Shown here: positions 1 through 6,198 of the stretch, one piece after another
Layout: every line of letters starts with the position of its first letter
How positions within the stretch are numbered: position 1 is the stretch's first letter
NCBI GenBank assembly: GCA_017744755.1
Contig: JAGIAU010000016.1
Coordinates: 1 to 13,602, forward strand
Length of the DNA stretch: 13,602 nucleotides
Direction: 5' to 3'
From: Microbacteriaceae bacterium
GTDB taxonomy: Bacteria; Actinomycetota; Actinomycetes; Actinomycetales; Microbacteriaceae
Position numbers and translations under genes: made by a program
The notes under the pieces: model-generated
Told to the model about the DNA's origin: nothing
Database searches by the model: none
Seen by the model: the letters and a program-made list of their open reading frames with translations, nothing else

Positions 1-1
1 G

Positions 2-94
2 TCCGGCGACGCCCCCGCGCGCCGCCGCCGTCGCCGTCGCCGCGGCGGCTCGGGCGGCGCCGCCGCGGGCGCGACGACCACCCCCGCCGAGTAG
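2..94 (+). CDS. C-terminal tail of a protein, probably DEAD/DEAH-box RNA helicase (5' end outside window)
   Basis: Reading frame 2 is open from the window edge to a TAG at 92-94 and encodes about 30 residues: SGDAPA, then eight consecutive arginines, then GGSGGAAAGATTTPAE. Tails that are Arg-rich and then Gly/Ala-rich are typical of actinobacterial DEAD/DEAH-box RNA helicases, where they help hold RNA. As I recall, such a helicase gene often lies beside the PHP-domain gene in Microbacteriaceae. No catalytic motif is visible here, so the product is inferred from composition and neighbourhood. The gene converges on the PHP gene, with the nested hairpin at 108-180 between the two stops. A basic tail of another nucleic-acid-binding protein would look the same. 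Confidence 0.5.
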   Translation, partial: SGDAPARRRRRRRRGGSGGAAAGATTTPAE

Positions 95-107
95 TCCCGG
101 CTCCTTC

Positions 108-180
108 CCTCGCTCAGGGTGTTCTGCGTTCGCTCAGGGGGATTTCCGCCCTGAACGAGCAACGAACACCCTGAGCGAGG
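108..180. terminator. Nested inverted repeat between convergent genes, likely bidirectional terminator
   Basis: A perfect 17-bp inverted repeat (arms 108-124 and 164-180, core CTCGCTCAGGGTGTT) encloses a second stem. The inner arms are 128-139 and 149-160, with one mismatch, one G-T pair and a 9-nt loop. The element occupies almost all of the gap between the helicase-tail stop (94) and the PHP stop (185), so it would fold in transcripts from either strand. There is no U-tract, as is common for high-GC actinobacterial terminators. A related nested element lies at 12514-12578, also between convergent genes. Confidence 0.65.
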
Positions 181-184
181 AGAT

Positions 185-1033
185 TCAGCGGCGGGCGCGC
201 TGCAGGAGCCGCCGGAACTGCGCCGGCTGCGTCGTGTGCTCGCCCAACCGGTTGGGCTTGCCGGCGCCGTGGTAGTCGGAGGAGCCGGTGACCACGAGAT
301 CGTGCTCGTCCGCCCACGCCCGCCAGCGGGGCAGGCGCTCGGGGGCGTTGTCGCGGTGCTCGAGCTCGAGGCCGCCGAGGCCCGCCGCGACGAGCTCGCG
401 GATCTTCGCGTCGTCGAAGAGCGAGGACGGCCCCCGCGCGCCGGGGTGGGCGATGACGGGGACGCCGCCGGCGCCGACGATGAGCTCGACGCCCGTGACG
501 GGCGGCGGCGCCTTGTGCGGCTGGTAGTAGCCGCCGCGCCAGTGGAGCACCGTCTGGAACGCCGCCGTGCGGTCGGGGACGATGCCCTTCGCGACGAGCG
601 CGTCGGCGATATGCGGGCGGCCGACGGTCGCGCCGGGCGTCGTCTGCGCGAGCACGTCGTCCCAGGTCAGCGGATAGTCGCGGCCGATCCGGCCGACCAT
701 CGACTCGGCCCGGCCGAAGCGCTCTGCGCGGATCCGCGCCATCTCGGCGACGAGGGCCGGATCCGCGGGATCGACGTAGTAGCCGAGCATGTGCACGCTC
801 GCGTAGTCGAGCTGCGTCGACAGCTCGATCCCGGGCACGACGGTCAGGCCCGTGCCCTCGGCGGCGGCGATCGCCTCCGTCCAGCCGGCGGTCGAGTCGT
901 GATCGGTAATGGCGACCGTGCCGAGGCCGGCCTCCATCGCGGCGGCGACGAGCTCGGCCGGCGTCTGCGTCCCGTCGGAGTGACTGCTGTGGGTGTGCAG
1001 GTCGATGGGCCGCACGCGCTCTTCCTGCGCCAT
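185..1033 (-). CDS. PHP-domain metal-dependent phosphoesterase (TrpH/YciV-like)
   Basis: This is a 282-residue cytoplasmic protein of the polymerase and histidinol phosphatase (PHP) superfamily. The metal-site motifs are in the expected order: DLHTHSSHSDGT (H13, H15, D20), ITDHDS (D44-H45-D46), PGIE (E70), H81, GRPHIA (138-143), AHPG (H196) and SSDYHG (D253, H255). Length and motifs match the TrpH/YciV group, whose E. coli member is a 3',5'-nucleotide phosphatase that also trims RNA 5' ends. A similar activity on pAp-type nucleotides or short RNAs is inferred, not shown. The ATG at 1033 lies 6 nt after a TAGGCT -10 box on the minus strand, so the mRNA may be leaderless. The gene is divergent from the phosphatase-family gene at 1067 and convergent with the helicase tail. 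The family call is firm; the substrate is open. Confidence 0.9.
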   Translation of the reverse strand: MAQEERVRPIDLHTHSSHSDGTQTPAELVAAAMEAGLGTVAITDHDSTAGWTEAIAAAEGTGLTVVPGIELSTQLDYASVHMLGYYVDPADPALVAEMARIRAERFGRAESMVGRIGRDYPLTWDDVLAQTTPGATVGRPHIADALVAKGIVPDRTAAFQTVLHWRGGYYQPHKAPPPVTGVELIVGAGGVPVIAHPGARGPSSLFDDAKIRELVAAGLGGLELEHRDNAPERLPRWRAWADEHDLVVTGSSDYHGAGKPNRLGEHTTQPAQFRRLLQRARR

Positions 1034-1039
1034 CCCGCC

Positions 1040-1057
1040 AGCCTATTCGGCTAGTCT
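1040..1057. promoter_or_regulatory. Back-to-back -10 elements of the divergent PHP and EEP genes
   Basis: On the minus strand TAGGCT (1045-1040) ends 6 nt before the PHP start codon at 1033. On the plus strand TAGTCT (1052-1057) ends 9 nt before the ATG at 1067. Both fit the actinobacterial TANNNT -10 pattern and would start transcription at, or within a few bases of, the start codons. No good -35 box is seen in either direction. The whole intergenic space is 33 nt, so the two polymerases would compete for the same DNA. Confidence 0.5.
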
Positions 1058-1066
1058 CCCGGGGAC

Positions 1067-2116
1067 ATGGTGGGCAGAATCCTCGGCGGCGTCCTGGTCG
1101 CGCTCGTCGCCGGAGCGCTCGCCGTCCTCGCCTGGCCGCAGCTCGTCGGCCTCGAGCAGGCGCCCGTCGTCGCCCAGGCGGTCGCGATGCGCGGATCGGC
1201 CGCGCTCATCGCGTTCGCCGTCGTCATCCTGCTGACCCTGATGGCGCTGCTCGTCCGCTGGGCGCGCGCGTTCTTCGCGGGGCTCGCGATCGTCGGCCTC
1301 TGCTTCGTCGCGGCGCAGGCCGTCGTGATCGGGACGCGCGGCGCCTTCGGCGAGGGGATGCCGACGCCCGCACCCGCGTCGATCACGGTGCTGGCGTGGA
1401 ACACCCTCGGCGAGACCCCGCCCGTCGCCGACGTCGCCGACCTCATCGAGGAGACAGGGGCGGACGTCGTCTCGCTGCCGGAGACGACCTACGACGGCGG
1501 CGCGGCGCTCGTCGACGAGCTCGCGGCGCGCGGCATCGAGATGCAGCAGCTGACGTTCGCCTACAACACGGTCGCGAAGGCCGACTCGACGACCCTGCTC
1601 GTCGGCACGGAGCTCGGCGAGTACCGCACGGACACGACGGCGACGACGACGAACAACCGCCCCACCCTCGTCGCGACCCCCGTCGACGGCGCCGGCCCGA
1701 CGCTCGTCGCGGCGCACACGACGGCGCCGGGCGTGCGCGACCCCTCGGTGTGGCGGGCCGACCTCCGCTGGATCGCCGAGCTCTGCGCGACGCCCGATCT
1801 CATCGTCGCGGGCGACCTGAACTCCACGATCGATCACTGGGCCGGCCTCGCGACGCCGGGCGTCGAGGGCGCCCGCATCGGCGCGTGCCGCGACGCCGCC
1901 GCCGACGCCTCGGCCGCCGCGATCGGCACCTGGCCCGCGGCGCTCCCGCCCCTCCTCGGCACGCCGATCGACCACGTGCTGACGGGCGAGGCCTGGCGCA
2001 CGACCGGCTTCCGCGTCATCGGCTCGCAGGACGGCTCCGGCGCCGACCACCGTCCCGTGGTCGCACAGCTCGAGCCCGTCGCCGCGGCGACGCTGCCGGC
2101 GCCGGCCACGTCCTGA
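1067..2116 (+). CDS. Membrane-anchored endonuclease/exonuclease/phosphatase (EEP) family protein
   Basis: The 349-residue protein has three predicted transmembrane helices (about residues 4-23, 45-63 and 68-88) followed by an EEP domain (about 105-337), expected on the outer face of the membrane. Catalytic-type residues of the DNase I/sphingomyelinase superfamily are present in order: N112 in ITVLAWNT, E139 in VSLPET, H217 in AAHTT, D250 and N252 in VAGDLNS, D302 in IDHVL, and the terminal D327-H328 in GADHRP. The fold cleaves phosphodiester or phosphomonoester bonds with a divalent metal; the natural substrate (lipid, nucleotide or nucleic acid) cannot be read from sequence. The ATG at 1067 has only a weak GGGGA upstream, and a TAGTCT box lies just before it, so the leader is very short. 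The membrane protein gene follows after 32 nt, suggesting co-transcription. Confidence 0.88.
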   Translation: MVGRILGGVLVALVAGALAVLAWPQLVGLEQAPVVAQAVAMRGSAALIAFAVVILLTLMALLVRWARAFFAGLAIVGLCFVAAQAVVIGTRGAFGEGMPTPAPASITVLAWNTLGETPPVADVADLIEETGADVVSLPETTYDGGAALVDELAARGIEMQQLTFAYNTVAKADSTTLLVGTELGEYRTDTTATTTNNRPTLVATPVDGAGPTLVAAHTTAPGVRDPSVWRADLRWIAELCATPDLIVAGDLNSTIDHWAGLATPGVEGARIGACRDAAADASAAAIGTWPAALPPLLGTPIDHVLTGEAWRTTGFRVIGSQDGSGADHRPVVAQLEPVAAATLPAPATS

Positions 2117-2148
2117 CGATGTCAGCGGCGGGCGGCAGGATGGGCGGC

Positions 2149-4074
2149 ATGGCGAACGCACGGGATGGCGGACGGCCCTGGGGTCGCGGCGACTGGGGGC
2201 TCTACGCCGCCGTCGCGGCCGTCTCGCTCGCGTTCGCGCTGCTCTCCCTGCAGGTCTGGGCCGCCGACTGGTCGGTGCCGTGGAGCGACATCGCCGACGC
2301 CATCCCGGTCGCCGCGCACTTCAAGACCGTGTTCGAGCAGGGGTGGTACGAGCAGCAGCCGCTGCTCGGCGCCCCCTTCGGCCAGCAGTACCACGACTTC
2401 CCGACCGCCGAGACGACGAACTTCCTGATGGCGACGATCCTCGGGCACCTGCTCGGCGACTGGGCCGTCGCGCTCAACGTCTACTTCGTCCTCGGCTTCC
2501 CGCTCGCCGCGCTCGCCGCCGCCTGGTTCCTCCGCGTCGCCGGCGCCTCCCGCGTCATGACGCTCGCGGCGGCCGTGCTGTACGCGATCCTGCCCTTCCA
2601 CTGGGTGCAGGGCATCCCGCACCTCTTCATCGCCTCGTACTACGTCGTCCCGCTCGGGCTCGTCATCGCGCTGCGCATCGTGCGCGGCGAGCCGGTCTGG
2701 GGCTGGCGCGACGGCGCGAGCGGCTTCGCGCGGTGCTTCGGCCGCGGGCTGCAGACCGCCGTCATCGGCGTGCTCGTCGGCTCGACGGACACCTACTTCG
2801 CGGTGTTCGTCCTCATCATGATCGCGACGGCCGGCATCGTCGCGGGACTGCGCGACCGGTCCTGGACGAGGTTCTCGGGGGCCGTCGTCGCGGGCGCGTC
2901 CATCGTCCTCGTCATGCTCGCGAACATGCTCGACGACCTGCTCTACGCCGCCGCCAACGGGCGCAACGACGCCGGCTTCGTGCGCACGCCGGAGCACGCG
3001 GAGTACTTCGCCTTCAAGCTCGCCCAGCTCCTGCTGCCGTGGTCCGGGCACCAGATCCAGGCGCTCGCCGACCTCCGTCGCGACTACGACGCGCACTACC
3101 CGCTGCTCTCGGAGAACCCGGCACTCGGGCTGATCCCGGCGCTCGGCCTCCTGCTGCTGCTCGGGGTGCTCATCCATCGGGCGGTCCGCGGCACCCGGGC
3201 GGTGGTGACCTCGACGGGACGGGCCTATCGCTCGGAGCTCCCCGCGCCGCTCGCGCTCTCGGCGCGGCAGCGCACGCTGAGCCTCCTCGCGGTGCTCACC
3301 CTCGTCGCGTTCCTGTTCGGCGTCGTCGGCGGCCTCGGCTCGATCGTCTCGCTGTTCACCGACGTCCTCCGCAGCTGGAACCGGATCATCGTCGTCATCG
3401 CGCTCTTCGCCCTCGCCGCCGTCGCGCTCGCGATCGACGCCGGGCTCGAGCGCTGGGCGCGGCGCGCGCGGCCCGAGGCCGCCGTGCACGCCGCCGTCGC
3501 CGGCGTCGTCGCGACCGCCCTCCTCGTCGTCGGCTACGTCGACCAGACGCCGAGCCCGTTCACGACGGCGAACGCGCAGGCGACGACCGAGGCGCGCGAC
3601 GCCGGCTACGACGACTATTTCGGCCGGATCCAGGACTCGCTCGCGCCGGGCGACTGGGCCGTGCAGCTGCCGTACCAGCCGTTCCCCGAGTCGCACATGC
3701 CGACCGGCTCCGACGCCAACGACGTGCTCGTCCCCTACCTCCACACGACCGGGATCGGCTGGACCGGCGGCGGCATCAAGGGCCGGCCCGAGTCCGACTG
3801 GACGGGCGAGCTGGAGCTGCTGCCGGCCGCCGAGATCCCGGCGGTCGCCGCCGCGGCCGGCGCGTCCGGCATCCTCCTCGACCGCGTGGCGAGCGTCGAT
3901 GCGTTCCTCGACGCCTGGCCGAGCGCGTTCACCGCCCTGCTCGGCACGCCGCTGGAGAGCGCCGACGGCCGCTACCAGTACTGGTCCCTCGACGCGGTGA
4001 GCCCGGCCGAGCGCGACCGGGTGGACCCGAGCACGCTGAACGCGCTCCTGCAGGGGCGAGAATGGACGCCATGA
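2149..4074 (+). CDS. Multi-pass membrane protein, putative GT-C type glycosyltransferase
   Basis: This 641-residue protein has about ten transmembrane segments across residues 15-465 and a roughly 175-residue hydrophilic C-terminal domain, probably extracytoplasmic. After the first helix comes a loop rich in acidic and aromatic residues (WSDIADAIPVAAHF, then QQYHDFPTAETTNF). Acidic residues in the first outside loop are where GT-C enzymes carry their catalytic or metal-binding residues. That architecture suggests transfer of a sugar from a polyprenyl-phosphate donor, but no diagnostic motif confirms it, so the function is inferred from topology. I chose the ATG at 2149 because AGGA at 2137-2140 lies 8 nt upstream; in-frame ATGs at 2119 and 2140 are alternatives. 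Its stop overlaps the aminopeptidase start as ATGA, implying translational coupling. A YfhO-like or other polytopic membrane protein is the main alternative. Confidence 0.7.
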   Translation: MANARDGGRPWGRGDWGLYAAVAAVSLAFALLSLQVWAADWSVPWSDIADAIPVAAHFKTVFEQGWYEQQPLLGAPFGQQYHDFPTAETTNFLMATILGHLLGDWAVALNVYFVLGFPLAALAAAWFLRVAGASRVMTLAAAVLYAILPFHWVQGIPHLFIASYYVVPLGLVIALRIVRGEPVWGWRDGASGFARCFGRGLQTAVIGVLVGSTDTYFAVFVLIMIATAGIVAGLRDRSWTRFSGAVVAGASIVLVMLANMLDDLLYAAANGRNDAGFVRTPEHAEYFAFKLAQLLLPWSGHQIQALADLRRDYDAHYPLLSENPALGLIPALGLLLLLGVLIHRAVRGTRAVVTSTGRAYRSELPAPLALSARQRTLSLLAVLTLVAFLFGVVGGLGSIVSLFTDVLRSWNRIIVVIALFALAAVALAIDAGLERWARRARPEAAVHAAVAGVVATALLVVGYVDQTPSPFTTANAQATTEARDAGYDDYFGRIQDSLAPGDWAVQLPYQPFPESHMPTGSDANDVLVPYLHTTGIGWTGGGIKGRPESDWTGELELLPAAEIPAVAAAAGASGILLDRVASVDAFLDAWPSAFTALLGTPLESADGRYQYWSLDAVSPAERDRVDPSTLNALLQGREWTP

Positions 4075-5660
4075 GCAGCGAGCAGGCGGTCGAGCAGCCG
4101 GAGCAGCGAGCCGAAGGCACGTCGAACCGGGTCCCTGAGCGAGCCGAAGGCGAGTCGACGGGGGAAGCCCCCCGCGCCACGTCCAACCGTTCGACGACGC
4201 CGCGCAGCGAGGCCTTCGCCGCCTACATCGGCGCGGACTGGGCCGAGCGTCCGCACGTCGCCCCGCTGCCGCGCGAGGTCGCGCCGTACGCCGCGATCCG
4301 CCGCGCCCGCCTCTCGGCGCTGCACCCGGGGACCCGTCTCATCGTCCCGGCCTCGCCGCCGCGGGTGCGATCCAACGACACCGACTACGCGTACCGAGCC
4401 CACTCGGCGTTCGCCCATCTGACCGGCTGGGGGGCCGACACCGTGCCCGGCTCGGTCCTCGTCCTCGAGCCGGTCGGCGACCAGCACATCGCGACCGTGC
4501 ACCTGCGGGAGGCCGCCGGCCGCGACTCGGACGAGTTCTACGCGAACCCGGAGATCGGCGAGTTCTGGGTGGGCGCCCGGCCGACGCTCGCGGACACCGC
4601 GACGGAGCTCGGCCTGCTGACCGGCTCGCTGCGGACGTTCCTCGACGAGGGGCTCGAGTCGCTCGACTGGTCGGTGCCGACGCTCCTCGTCCGCGACGCC
4701 GATCCGGCGCTCACGGCCCGCATCGACGTGCTGCGCGCGCCTCGCGAGTCGAGTGGCGGCGAAGATCTCGATCCGGGGAACGCGGACGCCGATGCCCCGA
4801 CCGACGCGACCCTCGCCCGCGACGTCTCCGAGCTCCGCCTCGTCAAGGACGAGTACGAGATCGAGCAGATGCGCCTCGCGATCGCCGCGACGAAGTCGGG
4901 CTTCGACGACGTCGTGCACGACTTCCGCGACGTCGTCGCCCACCCGCGCGGCGAACGCGTCGTCGAGGGGACGTTCAACCGCCGTGCCCGCATGGACGGC
5001 AACGCGGTCGGCTACGAGACGATCGCCGCCTCCGGCCCGCACGCCTGCATCCTGCACTGGACCCGCAACGACGGCCCCGTCGTCCCGGGCGACGTCATCC
5101 TGATCGACGCGGGGGTCGAGGTCGAGAGCCTGTACACCGCCGACATCACGCGGACGGTGCCGGTCAGCGGCCGCTTCACCGAGGTGCAGCGGCGGGTGTA
5201 CGAGGCGGTGCGCGAGGCGGCGGACGCGGCGTTCGCGGTCGTGCGGCCCGGCATCGTGTTCCGCGAGGTGCACGCGGCCGCGATGCAGGTCATCGCCGCG
5301 AAGACGGCCGAGTGGGGCCTGCTGCCCGTCACCGCGGAGCAGGCGCTCGAGGCCGACCAGCAGCAGCACCGCCGCTACATGGTGCACGGCACCTCCCACC
5401 ACCTCGGCATCGACGTGCACGACTGCGCCGCGGCCCGCCGCGACATGTACCTCGACGGCGTCGTCGAGGCCGGCATGGTGTTCACGATCGAGCCGGGCCT
5501 GTACTTCCAGCCCGACGACCTCACCGTCCCGGAGGAATACCGCGGCATCGGCGTGCGCATCGAGGACGACGTCCTCGTGACGGCCGACGGCGCCGAGAAC
5601 CTCTCCGCCGGGATCCCGCGCACGGCCGACGAGGTCGAGCGCTGGGTCCAGGGGCTCTAG
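4071..5660 (+). CDS. pepP: Xaa-Pro aminopeptidase (aminopeptidase P, peptidase M24B)
   Basis: A 529-residue cytoplasmic metallopeptidase that removes an N-terminal residue preceding proline. An aminopeptidase P N-terminal domain (about 65-230) precedes the pita-bread M24 domain (about 260-520). All five metal ligands are visible: D346 in LIDAG, D358 in ADITRT, H443 in HGTSHHLG, E474 in FTIEPG and E498 in VRIEDD. The supporting histidines H439 and H450 (DVHD) are present too, so the enzyme should be active. The start at 4071 overlaps the upstream stop (ATGA) with a purine-rich GGGGCGAG upstream; an in-frame ATG at 4062 would add three residues. The first 45 residues are unusual: low-complexity, Glu/Arg/Ser/Thr-rich, and encoded by a dispersed-repeat-like sequence (4106-4160). 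This tail precedes the domain's usual beginning and is probably dispensable. Confidence 0.95.
   Translation: MSSEQAVEQPEQRAEGTSNRVPERAEGESTGEAPRATSNRSTTPRSEAFAAYIGADWAERPHVAPLPREVAPYAAIRRARLSALHPGTRLIVPASPPRVRSNDTDYAYRAHSAFAHLTGWGADTVPGSVLVLEPVGDQHIATVHLREAAGRDSDEFYANPEIGEFWVGARPTLADTATELGLLTGSLRTFLDEGLESLDWSVPTLLVRDADPALTARIDVLRAPRESSGGEDLDPGNADADAPTDATLARDVSELRLVKDEYEIEQMRLAIAATKSGFDDVVHDFRDVVAHPRGERVVEGTFNRRARMDGNAVGYETIAASGPHACILHWTRNDGPVVPGDVILIDAGVEVESLYTADITRTVPVSGRFTEVQRRVYEAVREAADAAFAVVRPGIVFREVHAAAMQVIAAKTAEWGLLPVTAEQALEADQQQHRRYMVHGTSHHLGIDVHDCAAARRDMYLDGVVEAGMVFTIEPGLYFQPDDLTVPEEYRGIGVRIEDDVLVTADGAENLSAGIPRTADEVERWVQGL
4106..4160 (+). repeat. In-frame 33-nt direct repeat with dispersed-repeat signature in the pepP N-terminal tail
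   Basis: Two units, 4106-4127 and 4139-4160, share the identical 13-mer GCGAGCCGAAGGC followed by near-identical bases. They are offset by 33 nt, or 11 codons, so the reading frame is kept: RAEGTSNRVPE is followed by RAEGESTGEAP (residues 13-34), and a degenerate RATSNRSTTPR follows. The second unit is preceded by CCCTGAGCGAG, the core also found in the hairpin at 108-180. Sequences of the form CCTGAGCGAGCCGAAGGCGAGTCG occur, as I recall, as dispersed intergenic repeats in Microbacteriaceae. Confidence 0.7.
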
Positions 5661-5673
5661 CCGGGCCTGCCGA

Positions 5674-5700
5674 CGGCCCCAGGAATTCTTTGCCGGGCCG
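5674..5700 (+). terminator. Weak hairpin after pepP
   Basis: CGGCCC (5674-5679) and GGGCCG (5695-5700) can pair across a 15-nt AT-richer loop (AATTCTTT), 13 nt after the pepP stop. An alternative short stem is GGGCC (5663-5667) with GGCCC (5675-5679), followed by the T-rich stretch. Either could reduce read-through into the ECF42 module. Stability is modest and the call is tentative. Confidence 0.3.
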
Positions 5701-5727
5701 TGTCGATCTCCGGGTGCGCCGTTCGAC
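5701..5727 (+). promoter_or_regulatory. Candidate ECF42 sigma-factor promoter of the DGPF gene
   Basis: TGTCGA at 5701-5706 and CGAC at 5724-5727 are separated by 17 nt and lie about 58 nt upstream of the DGPF start codon. From memory of published work on ECF42 sigma factors in Streptomyces, their target promoters have TGTCGA in the -35 region and CGA/TC in the -10 region, upstream of DGPF genes. The match here is exact and correctly spaced. Since the ECF sigma gene is downstream in the same unit, this predicts positive autoregulation. Confidence 0.7.
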
Positions 5728-5784
5728 GTATCGGTGAGAGGGTTGCACGAGGCGGCCCGATGAATCCGATGAAGGAGCACCGAC

Positions 5785-6198
5785 ATGGCGAAGTACATGC
5801 TCATCATGCGAGCCACCGACGAGGCGGTCTCGGCGTATGAGGAGATCCCGTTCGAGCAGGTCATCGAGGCGATGGGGAAGTACAACGAGTCCCTCATGGC
5901 CGCCGGGGTGATGGTCGGCGGCGACGGCCTCGCCCCCGAGCCGGGCGTGATCGTCGACTTCTCGACGAACCCGCCCGTCGTCACCGACGGCCCGTACGGC
6001 GAGACGAAGGAGCTGTTCAACGGCTTCTGGCTGCTCGAGGTCCCGACGATCGAGGACGCCGCGGAGTGGGCGAAGCGCTGCCCGCTCGGCCCCGGCAGCA
6101 AGCTCGAGGTGCGCCGCGTGACCGGTGTCGAGGACTTCCCAGCCGACAACGAGTGGATCCAGAAGGAAGCGGAGTGGCGCGAGCAGCTCGGTCGGTGA
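5785..6198 (+). CDS. DGPF-domain (YCII-related) protein
   Basis: A 137-residue soluble protein of the YCII-related/DGPF family, a small dimeric ferredoxin-like alpha/beta fold. It has the expected start KYMLIMRATDE and the family signature as TDGPYGETKE (residues 67-76; DGPY in place of DGPF), followed by GFWLLEVPTIEDAAEWAKRCP. The biochemical role of the family is unknown; members are the usual partners and targets of ECF42 sigma factors. AAGGAG at 5772-5777 lies 7 nt before the ATG, a strong ribosome binding site that fixes the start. The stop overlaps the GTG of the sigma-factor gene (GTGA), coupling translation of the two. An ECF42-type promoter lies upstream, so expression probably depends on the neighbouring sigma factor. 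Confidence 0.9.
   Translation: MAKYMLIMRATDEAVSAYEEIPFEQVIEAMGKYNESLMAAGVMVGGDGLAPEPGVIVDFSTNPPVVTDGPYGETKELFNGFWLLEVPTIEDAAEWAKRCPLGPGSKLEVRRVTGVEDFPADNEWIQKEAEWREQLGR

Noticed and set aside
236..1054. A 272-codon plus-strand frame opposite the PHP gene
   Set aside because: Arg/Gly/Ala-rich shadow; the PHP metal motifs are on the minus strand.
1043..2161. A 372-codon minus-strand frame opposite the EEP gene
   Set aside because: Composition is dominated by Arg, Asp and Gly with no recognisable fold; the plus-strand EEP catalytic residues settle the coding strand.
2122..3744. A 540-codon minus-strand frame opposite the membrane protein
   Set aside because: Low-complexity charged translation; the plus strand has regular transmembrane segments and overlaps its neighbour as ATGA.
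4106..4160. CRISPR-like repeat
   Set aside because: Only two good units, in frame within a coding region, with no unique spacers of uniform length.
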